DNA from: Natranaeroarchaeum aerophilus
GTDB taxonomy: Archaea; Halobacteriota; Halobacteria; Halobacteriales; Natronoarchaeaceae
DNA: 64,000 nucleotides
Assembly: GCF_023638055.1 (NCBI RefSeq)
Contig: NZ_JAKRVY010000005.1
Location: forward strand, 1 to 64,000
Direction: 5' to 3'
This document shows positions 53,919 to 63,603 of the stretch, piece by piece; the first letter of the stretch is position 1; each line of letters starts with the position of its first letter. The position numbers and the translations under genes were made by a program. The notes beneath the pieces were generated by a model, which saw only the letters and a program-made list of their open reading frames with translations, was not told where the DNA came from and did no database searches.

Positions 53919-55754
53919 ATGTGTGGCATCACCGCGCGCGTCGGCCGCGGGGACGCGCTCGAGGAACTCCTGACCGGCCTCACGAACCTCGAATACCGCG
54001 GCTACGACTCGGCCGGGATCGCCCTCAAGAACGGTAGCGGTCTCGACGTTCACAAGCACGAGGGGAAGATCGCCCGGCTCGAATCACAGGTTCGAGAGGT
54101 TCGTCCCGCTGGCGAGATCGGGATCGGCCACACTCGCTGGAGCACCCACGGGCCGCCGACCGACGCGAACGCACACCCCCATACCGACTGCACCGACTCC
54201 ATCGCGGTCGTCCACAACGGCATCATCGAGAACTACGACGAGCTCAAAGCCGATCTGATCGACCGCGGCCACGAGTTCGAAAGCGAGACGGATACCGAGG
54301 TGATCCCGCATTTGCTCGAAGAGGAGATTGCGGCAGGCCACTCGATGCAGGACGCCTTCCGGCGTGTCACGGCCCAGCTCGACGGTAGCTACGCGATCGC
54401 GGCCGTCTCGGCGGAAACGGATGTCGTCTACGCGACCCGGCGCGGCTCGCCGCTGATCCTCGGCCTCGGCGAGACGACGCAGTACCTCGCGAGTGACGTC
54501 CCGGCGTTCCTGGAGTTCACGGATCAGGTTATCTACCTCGAAGACGGGGACGTCGTTACCCTTACTCGGGACGGCTACGAGATCACCGACACCGACGGCT
54601 ATCCGGTCTCCAGAGAGGTCCGAACCATCGACTGGGTGCCCGAAGACGCCGAGAAGGGTCGCTATGATCACTTCATGCGCAAGGAGATCAGCGAACAGCC
54701 CACCTCGCTGGGCCAGACACTCGAAGGGCGCATCGTCGAGGATCCGGACGGGGACGGCTCGACCCGACGCGTCAATCTGGAGGAGTTTCCGCCCGGGGCG
54801 TTCGCGGACGTTTCCGGGATTCAGTTCGTCGCCTGTGGAACGAGCTACCACGCCGCGCTGTACGGGCAGGCGATGCTCGCGCGGCGTGGTATCCGCTCGC
54901 AGACGTTCCGCGCGGGCGAGTACGCGATGCTCCCTGCTCCGGTCGATGAGGACACCCTCGTGATCGGCGTCACGCAGAGTGGGGAGACGGCAGACACGCT
55001 GGAATCGCTCCGCCGTGCATCCGAGGGCGGTGCCCGCACGCTTGCGCTGACGAACGTTGTCGGGTCGACGGCTGCCCGCGAGTGTGACGATGCGATGTTT
55101 ATCCGGGCTGGCCCCGAGATCGGTGTCGCCGCGACCAAGACGTTCTCCTCGCAGGTCGCGTCGCTGGCGCTGCTGGCCGAGCGCCTCTGTGAGGACCGAA
55201 CCGGACAGCCCTCGGCGTACGCCGACGAACTCCTGGACGGTCTCTCCGCGTTGCCCGGACTGGTCGAGCGCGTCCTCGACGACACGCGGGCGAAAGACGT
55301 GACCGACCGGTACCGTGGGATGGACTCGTACTTTTTCATCGGCCGGGGGATCGCTCACCCGGTGGCGATGGAGGGGGCGCTCAAGTTCAAGGAGATCACC
55401 TACGAGCACGCCGAAGGGTTCGCGGCCGGGGAGCTCAAACACGGCCCGCTCGCGCTCGTCACGCCGCGGACGCCTGTCTTTGCCGTCTTCACCGGGCGAT
55501 ACACCGACAAGATGCTCAGCAACGTCGAAGAAGTGCAGGCCCGCGGCGCGCCGGTGATCGGCATCGTGAGCGAGGAGAACAGCCGGGTGATCGAGACGGT
55601 CGATGATGCCATCACGATCCCGAAGTGTCACCCCGACATAGCGGGACTGCTGGCGAACGTCCAGCTCCAGCTGGTGGCGTATCACGTTGCCGACTATCTG
55701 GGTCGCCCGATCGACAAACCGCGCAACCTCGCCAAGAGCGTCACGGTGGAGTAG
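53919..55754 (+). CDS. glmS: Glutamine-fructose-6-phosphate aminotransferase (isomerising)
   Basis: This 611-aa enzyme makes glucosamine-6-phosphate, the entry to UDP-GlcNAc. The start MCGI places the catalytic N-terminal Cys directly after Met, which fixes the start at 53919. The glutaminase domain continues with YRGYDSAGIAL and GHTRWSTHG. Two SIS sugar-isomerase domains follow, with ACGTSYHAALYG and GVTQSGETADTLESL in the first and FIGRGIAHPVAMEGALKFKE in the second. The C-terminal KPRNLAKSVTVE is complete. A small gene starts 2 nt later. It probably feeds glycan synthesis in this locus. Confidence 0.95.
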   Translation: MCGITARVGRGDALEELLTGLTNLEYRGYDSAGIALKNGSGLDVHKHEGKIARLESQVREVRPAGEIGIGHTRWSTHGPPTDANAHPHTDCTDSIAVVHNGIIENYDELKADLIDRGHEFESETDTEVIPHLLEEEIAAGHSMQDAFRRVTAQLDGSYAIAAVSAETDVVYATRRGSPLILGLGETTQYLASDVPAFLEFTDQVIYLEDGDVVTLTRDGYEITDTDGYPVSREVRTIDWVPEDAEKGRYDHFMRKEISEQPTSLGQTLEGRIVEDPDGDGSTRRVNLEEFPPGAFADVSGIQFVACGTSYHAALYGQAMLARRGIRSQTFRAGEYAMLPAPVDEDTLVIGVTQSGETADTLESLRRASEGGARTLALTNVVGSTAARECDDAMFIRAGPEIGVAATKTFSSQVASLALLAERLCEDRTGQPSAYADELLDGLSALPGLVERVLDDTRAKDVTDRYRGMDSYFFIGRGIAHPVAMEGALKFKEITYEHAEGFAAGELKHGPLALVTPRTPVFAVFTGRYTDKMLSNVEEVQARGAPVIGIVSEENSRVIETVDDAITIPKCHPDIAGLLANVQLQLVAYHVADYLGRPIDKPRNLAKSVTVE

Positions 55755-55756
55755 CC

Positions 55757-55999
55757 ATGTCACGGATCGATCCCGATACCGTCCACGTCGACTGGTACCG
55801 GAACGGCGAGGACGAGCAGGTGCTGATCGGGCTCGACGGCAGCGACGTCAAGGTCGCGGTCGCGTTCCCACCTGACACCTCGAAACGCGAGCTTCGGGAG
55901 GTCTTTGCCGCCCGTGACAGGGAGTTGAGCCATTACTTCGAGTCACTGGCGCGATGCCGGTCATCGGGTGGCCCACAGCGACAACGATCCCGAGAGTAG
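55757..55999 (+). CDS. Small protein coupled to glmS
   Basis: This 80-aa protein starts 2 nt after the glmS stop, so it is very likely co-transcribed. The first 65 residues are acidic with alternating strands (DTVHVDWYRNGEDEQVLIGL and VKVAVAFPPDTSKREL). The last 15 are basic and low-complexity (SSGGPQRQRSRE), which suggests that the end has been altered. No family recognised. Confidence 0.55.
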   Translation: MSRIDPDTVHVDWYRNGEDEQVLIGLDGSDVKVAVAFPPDTSKRELREVFAARDRELSHYFESLARCRSSGGPQRQRSRE

Positions 56000-56096
56000 T
56001 ACGGCCAGTTCTGGGGATAACAGTCGCTTACCCCACCGTTTTGCCCGATAGGCGTCTGGTTACTTTACCCGGATAGGTCGACCGTTCAGATACGAT

Positions 56097-56327
56097 ATGC
56101 CCAGCGACTTCACCTTCGAGATCTACGCCGACCTCCTCGATGCGGGTCTGGAGGCTGGATACGAGTTCATCACAATCAGGGAGTATCTATCGAGCGATCC
56201 GCTCCCCGAACAGTTCCTGATCCTCCGTCCCGACGTCGAGTGCGAGTTCGACGAGGCCCCGGACCCTGTTCGAGCAAACGACCACGCGACTACCGCTACC
56301 GCACGAGGGCGCATTGCGGTCACGTAA
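56097..56327 (+). pseudogene. Truncated polysaccharide deacetylase-like remnant
   Basis: The 76-aa frame begins MPSDFTFEIYADLLDAGLEA and continues FITIREYLSSDPLPEQFLILRPDVE. This is the N-terminal beginning of haloarchaeal NodB-type polysaccharide deacetylases, where the LRHDVDR motif binds the metal. Here that motif reads LRPDVEC (His lost) and the frame then drifts (FDEAPDPVRANDHATTATARG) and stops 2 nt before the DUF354 gene. The catalytic barrel of about 200 residues is missing. A non-functional remnant is the simplest reading. Confidence 0.6.
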
Positions 56328-56329
56328 CG

Positions 56330-57487
56330 ATGTCGGGATCAAAAATCGATGGCCCGCTGGCGCAGCTACCGCCGATGAACAGCGACGCCCTTGCCCCGGA
56401 GTCGGATGGCGGCCCCCTCGATGTCGTGATCACGATCCAGCATCCGGCCCACGTCCACTTCTTCCGGAACGCCATCGATATTCTCGAAGACCGGGGCCAC
56501 GATATCCATGTCTTCGCCCGGGAGAAGGACATCGCTCTGGACCTGCTCGATATCTACGGGATCGAACACGAGGTGCTCGCCGGTGCGGCGAGTCATCTGC
56601 TGGGGAAAGCGACAGTCCAGTTGGCCTACGAGTGGCGGCTGTTCCGTCGGGCTCGCACTATCGACCCGGACGTCATGGTGGCGATCGGTGAGCCGGGTGT
56701 CGTCCACGTCGCGGCGCTACTGGGGTGTCGGAGCGTCGTCTTCACCGACACCGAACACGTCACCTACCTGAAACGGTTCGTCTATCCGATGGCCGATCAG
56801 GTCTGTAGCCCGGAATGCTACCGTGATCACATCGGGGACAATCACATCAAATACCCCGGCTACCACGAACTCGCCTACCTCCATCCGGATCGGTTCACGC
56901 CCGATCCCGAACCGGTACGGGAAATGGGGATCGATCCCGGGGACAGGCTGGTCGTTCTCCGGCTCGTTTCGTGGGAAGCCACGCACGATATCGGCGACTC
57001 GGGGATCGACGACGTCACTGACGTGGTCGACCGCCTCGAGGCCGCCGGCGCTACAGTTGTGATCACCGCCGAAGGAGAGCTCCCTGCCGAACTCGCACCG
57101 TACGAGATCACGGCCCCGCCCGAGCGGATCCACGACCTGTTGTACTACGCCGATCTCTTCGTCGGCGAAAGCGCGACGATGGCGACCGAAAGCGCCGTCC
57201 TCGGCACGCCTGCGGTTCTCGTCACGACGATCCAGGGGATGGGGAACGTACGGGAACTTCGCGAGGAGTACGAACTCGTTTACAGCTACGCCGATGGGAG
57301 CCGACACGCCGACGCGGTCGAGTGCGCTGTCGAGATCCTGGAGTCGGAGTCCGACGGACGCTGGGAGGAACGGCGTCAGCGATTGCTCTCGGAGAAGATC
57401 GATACGACGACGTTTCTCACAACGCTCATCGAGGACGGGCAGGTCGGCGCAGCGGTCTTCGAGAATCCACCGCCAATGGATCTCTGA
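56330..57487 (+). CDS. DUF354 protein, glycosyltransferase-like GT-B fold
   Basis: This 385-aa protein has the DUF354 layout. The N-terminal Rossmann part starts VVITIQHPAHVHFFRNAIDILEDRG, with a family GEPGVVH and an FTDTEHVT motif. The C-terminal half contains SWEATHDIG and ADLFVGESATMATESAVLGTPAV, corresponding to the nucleotide-sugar region of GT-B and epimerase-like proteins. It may act in glycan assembly. The ATG at 56330 was chosen because the upstream 30 residues of the open frame overlap the deacetylase remnant. Confidence 0.85.
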   Translation: MSGSKIDGPLAQLPPMNSDALAPESDGGPLDVVITIQHPAHVHFFRNAIDILEDRGHDIHVFAREKDIALDLLDIYGIEHEVLAGAASHLLGKATVQLAYEWRLFRRARTIDPDVMVAIGEPGVVHVAALLGCRSVVFTDTEHVTYLKRFVYPMADQVCSPECYRDHIGDNHIKYPGYHELAYLHPDRFTPDPEPVREMGIDPGDRLVVLRLVSWEATHDIGDSGIDDVTDVVDRLEAAGATVVITAEGELPAELAPYEITAPPERIHDLLYYADLFVGESATMATESAVLGTPAVLVTTIQGMGNVRELREEYELVYSYADGSRHADAVECAVEILESESDGRWEERRQRLLSEKIDTTTFLTTLIEDGQVGAAVFENPPPMDL

Positions 57488-57535
57488 CCCCGAAGAACTT
57501 TCCAGCGTCGCTCACGACGGTGCGATTCCTCCGAC

Positions 57536-59101
57536 TCACTCGATGTAGCCGAGGCCACGGAGCCTGTCCTCGACGTCCTGGAAATCGTCATCAGTCTCCG
57601 AACTCGGTCGCTCAGTGGACGGTTCGAGAACCTGCCGCTCCGGGGGCGAGTCGATCGTCAGTATCTCTTCGAGCACCCTGCCGTCGATCTGCTCGGGGAT
57701 CGGTTCTCCGATACTGTGCAGGAGCGTGGGTGCCACGTCGTAGACGGTCGCGTCGTCGACTCGGGTGTTCGCCGCGATCGACGGCCCCCCCGCGAAGAAG
57801 ATCCCCTCGTAATCGTGTGTCGCTTCCATCGCTCCGGTCTCGGTGACGAGCCTGTCGCTCAGTGCGGACTGGATGAGATAGCCCTCGCGACCCTTCACGA
57901 TAAAATCCGGCGAACGGTCGTCCCGTGGGAACAGATCTTCGCCGTCGACCAGATCGAACAGCCGATCACCCGTCTCCGGATCCACAGCTGATTCGAACGT
58001 CTCCCGTAACTGGCGTTTGACCGTCTCGACGTCGTTCGGGTGAACTGTTCCGCGCTCGAACCGATCCGCCCTGTTCACGTACAGGTGACTGGTGCCGTGG
58101 AAGAAGGCGGTCGTGGCGTCGAAATCGACGTCGTACAGTGGGTGATCGCCCGGGACCTGTCTGGCGACGGCGTCGGTGAACTCATCGGGTAGCACCTCGA
58201 CGAGTTTGGTCTGGTTGATACCGACCCCGTCGAGAACGCGCTCGACTGATGCCTTCGTAACCCCGAGTCGCTCCAGCACTCCCCGCCCGCTGTCGTCGCT
58301 CGCCCGGGCGAGGTATCCCTCGCGTTCTAGCAGTCTGTTCGGGTACGCGACCCGCGAGATCGGTCCGAAGCCGTGATCGGAGACGACAAAGAGGTTCGCG
58401 TTCTGGCGCTCGGTGTAGGCGATTACCTCGCCCAGGATGTCGTCGAGATATCGGTAGTGTTCGAGGATGACGTCCTCGTCCCAGTTGAGGTGCTGGAGCC
58501 GATCCGGCGCGGTGTACACAAAAAAGAACAGCCGCCAGTCGTCGGTGTTCATCAGCATTCGCATGAGTTCGCGGCGGTTCTCGACGTTCGCCTGCAGGTC
58601 CTCGACGAGTGCTGCCGGTTCGTCCGCGTACTCGGTCCACTTGAGGCCGATCTCGTACTCCGGAATCGAGCGCCGGATCTCGTCCCGTAACTCCGGTGGA
58701 TGTGTGAACCCGTCGTTTTGCTCCGGCGTCATCATCCCGGTTACCATCTTGCCGTCGAACTCGCTGGCGGGATACGTCATCGGGACGTTCCCCACCATCG
58801 CTGGCGAGAGGTACTCCCAGAGTGCTGTCCCGCCCCGGTCGGCACTCGTCGCCATCCGATGTGTGTAGTTGTCCTGCAGTGTCTGAAAGTCGTATATCCC
58901 GTGTGTGTCCGCCCGAACGCCGGTTGCAATCGACGGCCAGGCCAGCGCAGTCTGCGGCGGGGTTGTACTCTCCAGCGGCCCCGATGCGCCCTCTTCGAAC
59001 AGCGTTGCGAAGTGTTCGAGCTCTCCATCCTCCGCCCATCGTTCGACGAGGTTCCACGGAACACCGTCGAGTCCCAGCACAAACGCTTTGGTAGGCTGCA
59101 T
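57536..59101 (-). CDS. Alkaline phosphatase superfamily enzyme (type I phosphodiesterase-like), copy A
   Basis: This 521-aa enzyme has the superfamily metal and nucleophile positions: AFVLGLDGVPWNLV (metal Asp), a TTPPQTALAWPSIATG loop with the nucleophilic Thr, and FVVSDHGFGP (DH metal pair). It has no clear signal peptide. These enzymes hydrolyse or transfer phosphate, phosphodiester or sulfate groups. Related enzymes modify glycans or lipids. It is the last gene of a minus-strand unit with a FemAB-like gene and a second AlkP gene, with an 88-nt gap to the former. Confidence 0.85.
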   Translation of the reverse strand: MQPTKAFVLGLDGVPWNLVERWAEDGELEHFATLFEEGASGPLESTTPPQTALAWPSIATGVRADTHGIYDFQTLQDNYTHRMATSADRGGTALWEYLSPAMVGNVPMTYPASEFDGKMVTGMMTPEQNDGFTHPPELRDEIRRSIPEYEIGLKWTEYADEPAALVEDLQANVENRRELMRMLMNTDDWRLFFFVYTAPDRLQHLNWDEDVILEHYRYLDDILGEVIAYTERQNANLFVVSDHGFGPISRVAYPNRLLEREGYLARASDDSGRGVLERLGVTKASVERVLDGVGINQTKLVEVLPDEFTDAVARQVPGDHPLYDVDFDATTAFFHGTSHLYVNRADRFERGTVHPNDVETVKRQLRETFESAVDPETGDRLFDLVDGEDLFPRDDRSPDFIVKGREGYLIQSALSDRLVTETGAMEATHDYEGIFFAGGPSIAANTRVDDATVYDVAPTLLHSIGEPIPEQIDGRVLEEILTIDSPPERQVLEPSTERPSSETDDDFQDVEDRLRGLGYIE

Positions 59102-59189
59102 CTTTCACCTACGAGTCACTGTCCCGTTTCCCGGGTTTTGTAATGCCCGTCTTAGTCCCGTCAGGGATCGGGTATCTCCGCGCTACGGT

Positions 59190-60194
59190 TCACCGGAGCT
59201 GCTTGTATAGCCGCGAAACCAGCCCCATGCCTGGCGTATTGTGATGGATGCTGTAGTAGGTATAGAGGTCGGGTGCGAACTTCGCCTTGTAGCCACAGAG
59301 GCGCTGGTTGTTCGCGCCCACGAGGTCGTACCGATCCACCCCACGGTCCATCGCATCGGTCATGATATGCCAGTCCAGCCGATCGTTGATCGGGACGTCA
59401 GTTTCCGGTTTCGCGCCACCCTGCCACCGGTAGATCGTCCTGTCGTCTTCGATAGTCACGACGCCGCCGACGAACGCACCGTCGACCGTGCAGACGTATG
59501 GCCGCACCCGTTCTGCGCCGAGCCGTTCGTACAGCTTGGCAACGGTTTCTGGCGCCAGCTTGTAACTCTCACCCTGACGGGCGTGACGCTCGGTCACCTG
59601 TGTGATGATTCGCGTGAGAGCTCGCCGACTACCGATCGTTATCTCCACGTCGGCGTCGACCTCGTTGGTCGCGTTTCTCCGGGCATCGCTGCTGAACGAT
59701 TTCAACAGCGTCTCCGGGTCTGGAGTGAGATCGACCACGTAGGTGTAGGCGATATCGACGTCGAACTCGTTCCAGCCGAACGGCCGCGGATCCTCGTACC
59801 ATGGCCCGGTTCGTAGCTGTGTGAAGTTCGGATTCCACTCCGCGTCGAGGTACTCCACGCAGGCCGCGATGAACCCTTCGTGCCGTTGCTCCCCCTTGCG
59901 CCGCTTGAGCTTCTCGAAGTTGAGCAAGGCCGGGCCGAGGTAGCTAACTTTCAGATCGGGCGGCGGCGAGAACGCCGTGCTGATCGGCCCCCGTGAAAGC
60001 CCGAACACCGGAAGTATGCCGACCGGCTCCTGACCCTTGAACCCGACCAGCGGGTGTAGCTCGGTGCTGGAGTCCTCGGCGAGCACCTCCAGGGCCTCGT
60101 ACCGGTGGAACGGAGTGCTGTGTGGCGAGCGCTCGACCAGCCCGTTCCATCGCCCACGACTATCGCTATCGAAGCGCTCGATCTCGATACTCAT
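59190..60194 (-). CDS. FemAB/GNAT-like acyltransferase
   Basis: This 334-aa protein resembles FemAB/FemX-type proteins with two GNAT folds. The N-terminal half has RWNGLVERSPHSTPFHRYEA and an FGLSRGPISTAF strand; the C-terminal half has FVGGVVTIEDDRTIYRWQGGA and DRYDLVGANNQRLCGYKAKFA, the typical end. In bacteria this family attaches amino acids to peptidoglycan. Haloarchaea lack peptidoglycan, so the target must be another polymer, probably a surface glycan. Its start overlaps the stop of the upstream AlkP gene by 4 nt. Confidence 0.82.
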   Translation of the reverse strand: MSIEIERFDSDSRGRWNGLVERSPHSTPFHRYEALEVLAEDSSTELHPLVGFKGQEPVGILPVFGLSRGPISTAFSPPPDLKVSYLGPALLNFEKLKRRKGEQRHEGFIAACVEYLDAEWNPNFTQLRTGPWYEDPRPFGWNEFDVDIAYTYVVDLTPDPETLLKSFSSDARRNATNEVDADVEITIGSRRALTRIITQVTERHARQGESYKLAPETVAKLYERLGAERVRPYVCTVDGAFVGGVVTIEDDRTIYRWQGGAKPETDVPINDRLDWHIMTDAMDRGVDRYDLVGANNQRLCGYKAKFAPDLYTYYSIHHNTPGMGLVSRLYKQLR

Positions 60195-61798
60195 TCGATA
60201 TACCCCAGATCGGCGAGTTGCTGTTCGACCTTGGCGTCATCCGTTCGAGTCTTCCCGTCTCGATGGTACTCTGGATACGCCTTCCGACCGGCCGGTTCGA
60301 CACAGGGCATTGCGGAGCCGTCCATCCGGTCGCTGGCCGGGACATCCAGCGTTGCAAGGACCGTCGGTGCAATGTCGAACAGGTGGGCAGTCGCGGTTCC
60401 GGGCGCTTCTATCGCCGTGCCGGATACCGCGAAGCTCCCATCTATCTTGTGATTCCATGGCTCCTGTGGAGGGCCAAACTGGTCGCCGCGAAGGGACGCG
60501 GTCAGGAAGTGATCGAACTCCGCTGGAATCGTCACGATGTCCGGCGCGTTCTCAACGTGCTTGCCATGATAGAGCGACTCGCGGCGGACGACCGACTCGA
60601 ACACCGGATCCCCGTTGGGTGTTTTGGCGCCTTCCAGCGCGTCGATGAGTCTCGTCCGGACGGTCTCGTACTCGCCGGGTTCGACGATCCCAGATGGTTC
60701 CCGTCCGACGAGGTTGATCCGGACGCCGAGCTCGATCCGGGATCGCATATACGCCGTTGACGACTCGAAATCGACCTGTTCGGCCGCTGCACGCGCGATG
60801 TCGCCGGGGACGCGTTTTGCGACGGTCTCTTTTAGTCCGACACGGTCGAGCGCCGCCGCGATCCGCTGGCTCGTCAGTCCGACGCTCGCGGCTGCTGACA
60901 GCGACCGCTCGAGGATCGATCGTTCGTCACTTTTCCCCGATTTTCCCTCCAGAAGCTCCGACTCCGCGATCGAGGACCACGAGGGCATTCCGCTTTCCCC
61001 GGCCGTGCGTTCGACGAACCCCTCGTCGGCGAGAAACTCGTTGACCCGGAACTCGTAGCCCTCGTACTCGCCGATCCCGTGGTCGCTGACGACGATTACG
61101 GTGTCGGGGTCGTGCTCGTCGATCGTCGCTCGCACCTGCTCGTCGACGGTTTCATAGATCCGCTCGACGACGTTCCAGTGGTCGGGGTACTCGTGAAATA
61201 CGGTATCGGTCTGCTGGAATTGCAGGAAGCCAAAGTCGGGGTCGAACCGGTCGGCGAGGTAGCGAAATGCCTCACCGCGGCTTCGAGTCAACGAACAGTA
61301 CTCCTCGATCTTTGCCTCTGATGGGGTCTTTCTGGCCGGGATCTCCCCGTAGATCCTGTACTCGCCGATCTCCTCACGGATGTCGTCTAGCAGGCCCTGG
61401 GGGTGACAGCGTGGATCTTCGGGAGCGGTGTAGCCGGGGACGATTGCACCGTCGATCTCGTCCGCCGGACCGGTAACCGGAACGTTGACCACAACGCTTG
61501 AGAACCCCTGCCGATCCAGCAACTCCCAGATGGCTAGCTCGTCCACGTCGGTCCGGTTGATAACGTCCCAGTCGTAGCCCTCGAACGTGAGAAAGCTAAA
61601 AGCCCCGTGTTGACCCGGGTTGACGCCGGTGTAGACGCCGGGCCAGGCACTCGGTGTCCACGGCGGGATCTGTGATTCGAGGGTACCGGAGACGCCCGAC
61701 TCGAATAGCGATTCGAGCGTCGGTGTCGCCCCAGCCTCGAACAGCGGGTCCAGTACCCGCTTGCAGGCTGCGTCGATACCGACAAGCAGTGTTTGCAT
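60191..61798 (-). CDS. Alkaline phosphatase superfamily enzyme (type I phosphodiesterase-like), copy B
   Basis: This 535-aa enzyme has metal and nucleophile sites like copy A: LLVGIDAACKRVLD, QIPPWTPSAWPGVYTG with the Thr nucleophile, and VIVVSDHGIGE. Both copies end in LADLGYIE or LRGLGYIE, a shared tail that suggests a common origin. It is the first gene of the minus-strand unit and overlaps the FemAB-like start by 4 nt, so the enzymes probably act together on one substrate. Confidence 0.85.
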   Translation of the reverse strand: MQTLLVGIDAACKRVLDPLFEAGATPTLESLFESGVSGTLESQIPPWTPSAWPGVYTGVNPGQHGAFSFLTFEGYDWDVINRTDVDELAIWELLDRQGFSSVVVNVPVTGPADEIDGAIVPGYTAPEDPRCHPQGLLDDIREEIGEYRIYGEIPARKTPSEAKIEEYCSLTRSRGEAFRYLADRFDPDFGFLQFQQTDTVFHEYPDHWNVVERIYETVDEQVRATIDEHDPDTVIVVSDHGIGEYEGYEFRVNEFLADEGFVERTAGESGMPSWSSIAESELLEGKSGKSDERSILERSLSAAASVGLTSQRIAAALDRVGLKETVAKRVPGDIARAAAEQVDFESSTAYMRSRIELGVRINLVGREPSGIVEPGEYETVRTRLIDALEGAKTPNGDPVFESVVRRESLYHGKHVENAPDIVTIPAEFDHFLTASLRGDQFGPPQEPWNHKIDGSFAVSGTAIEAPGTATAHLFDIAPTVLATLDVPASDRMDGSAMPCVEPAGRKAYPEYHRDGKTRTDDAKVEQQLADLGYIE

Positions 61799-62124
61799 GT
61801 GCGATATCCTGGCGGGTGTAACTCTTTGTTATGGATCTCTTTCGGCATGTAGTATACCTCAACTAGTATCAGCTCGGCGTCGGTCCGGGGCCGCTCTGAC
61901 GGTGGTCAGATTCGGCGCCGCGCCAGTACGTCCCGTAGCCGGTCTGTCCCACTCGTGTCGATCGATTTCTGGCAGTGGTTCGTTCGAGGTATCAGCGGTC
62001 GAGCAGTCGGCCCCTGGTTCTGTTGCTGGTAACAACGCTATAACAAAGCCCGTGAACGGCCCCGCTATCATAGAGCCGATCGGACGATCTCCAGCCGGCA
62101 GTCGCCGAACAGAACGACAGCTCA
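61799..62124. other. Divergent promoter region between AlkP copy B and the flippase gene
   Basis: No gene supported. A/T-rich stretches AGTATACCTC near 61853 and CGCTATAACAAAG near 62036 could hold the divergent promoters; the second is too far (about 85 nt) for a leaderless start of the flippase. Confidence 0.4.
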
Positions 62125-63603
62125 ATGTCCCTTTCACAACGCATCTCCCGTGGTCTGAAAGCCACGCTGCTCTCACGAATCGTTCGGTCAGTCGCCAACG
62201 CCGCGATGATTATCGTCCTCGCGCGCTACTTGCTCGGCCCTGATGGGTACGGGCTGTTGTACTTCGCGCTATCTGTCATCGGCGTCATCGCGATCTTCGC
62301 CTCGGCCGGACTCCCGAAGTCGACGGCGCGCTACGTCAACACGTATCTCGAAGACGATCCCTCGCAGATCCCGCTGATACTCCGACAGTCGGCGACGTAT
62401 ATTCTCGTGCTCTCCGGAATAGTCGGGGTAGGCCTGTTCATCGGGAACGACTGGCTTGCGACGATCCTCAACGAACCTGCGCTGGCTCCGTTCCTGCTCG
62501 TCGGGATCGCCTACGTACTCTTTCGGGCATTCAACCAGTACTGTATACTCGCGTTTCAGGGATTCAACCGCGTCGACTGGAGCGCAGTGATGGGAATCAT
62601 CGAGAGCGTCGCCCGGCTGGTGTGTGTCATTACGCTGGTCGTCCTCGGGTACGGCGTGATCGGTGCGTTTACGGGATATATACTCGGCTACGTTGCGTCC
62701 GTGGCGTTCGGAGTCGTCGGACTGTACGTCTTCTTTTACAGCCAGTTCGACGGGGCACCACAGCTCGAGCCTGGGCTTTCACGCCGGATACTGGAATACA
62801 GCATTCCGTTGACCGCCACCCGCGGTGCGAACGTCCTCGACAAGCGTGTCGATACTGTACTCGTCGGCGTACTCCTGAGCGCGACCGCGGTGAGCTTCTA
62901 CACGATCGCGAGGCAGGTCGCCGAGTTCGCGGCGATTCCGGTCCGATCGCTCGGCTTTACCATCTCGCCGGCGCTTGGCGAACAGAAGTTCGCCGACGAG
63001 CCGGACGTCGCGGCCCGGATCTACGAGGAGTCCTTTCGGCACGTCTCCATGCTGTACATCCCCGGTGTGGTCGGGCTGGTACTGGTTGCGGACCCGCTGA
63101 TCCGGTACGTCGTTGGTGCGGAGTATCTCGGGGCAGTTCCAGTCCTGCAGGTCCTCAGCCTCTTCGTCCTCGTGAACGCGATCAACCTCATCACGACGGA
63201 CAGCCTCGACTATCTGGGGCGGGCGCGGATCCGTGCCATCGCGAAAGGCGTTACCGCCATTGCGAACTTCTTTTTGAACCTGCTGTTGCTCCCCCTGATC
63301 GGCGTTGTCGGGGCGGCGCTCGCGACGGTGATCACCTTCACGATGTACACGGCGATCAACGTGTACGTAATCCATCGTGAACTGGGCCTCGATTTCGTCT
63401 CGCTCGGCAGGAGCGCCGTCGTCGTAACCGGCATCTCACTGGTCATGGGAACGGTCGTCTTGCTTTCGCTCCCGTACGTTTCGGGATTGCTCACTCTCGC
63501 CGTCACGATCGCAGCTGGCGTGGCTATCTGGGCGATTCTCTCCGTTGCTGTCGGCCTGATCGATCCCGACGAGGCCGTCGCGTTTCTGGCAGAACGGAAC
63601 TGA
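62125..63603 (+). CDS. Flippase for lipid-linked oligosaccharide (Wzx-like, MOP superfamily)
   Basis: This 492-aa membrane protein has about twelve to fourteen TM segments. The N-terminal RGLKATLLSRIVRSVANAAM start and AGLPKSTARYVNTY loop are typical of polysaccharide-biosynthesis-type MOP exporters. The middle loops have ILEYSIPLTATRGANVLDKRVD, characteristic of Wzx-like proteins, including archaeal AglR-type. It probably flips a lipid-linked glycan to the outer face for AglB or another ligase. The ATG at 62125 fits. It is divergent from AlkP copy B. Confidence 0.9.
   Translation: MSLSQRISRGLKATLLSRIVRSVANAAMIIVLARYLLGPDGYGLLYFALSVIGVIAIFASAGLPKSTARYVNTYLEDDPSQIPLILRQSATYILVLSGIVGVGLFIGNDWLATILNEPALAPFLLVGIAYVLFRAFNQYCILAFQGFNRVDWSAVMGIIESVARLVCVITLVVLGYGVIGAFTGYILGYVASVAFGVVGLYVFFYSQFDGAPQLEPGLSRRILEYSIPLTATRGANVLDKRVDTVLVGVLLSATAVSFYTIARQVAEFAAIPVRSLGFTISPALGEQKFADEPDVAARIYEESFRHVSMLYIPGVVGLVLVADPLIRYVVGAEYLGAVPVLQVLSLFVLVNAINLITTDSLDYLGRARIRAIAKGVTAIANFFLNLLLLPLIGVVGAALATVITFTMYTAINVYVIHRELGLDFVSLGRSAVVVTGISLVMGTVVLLSLPYVSGLLTLAVTIAAGVAIWAILSVAVGLIDPDEAVAFLAERN

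Noticed and set aside
54084-55763. Long minus-strand open frame opposite glmS
   Set aside because: Shadow of glmS; composition Arg/Val/Asp-rich with no domain.
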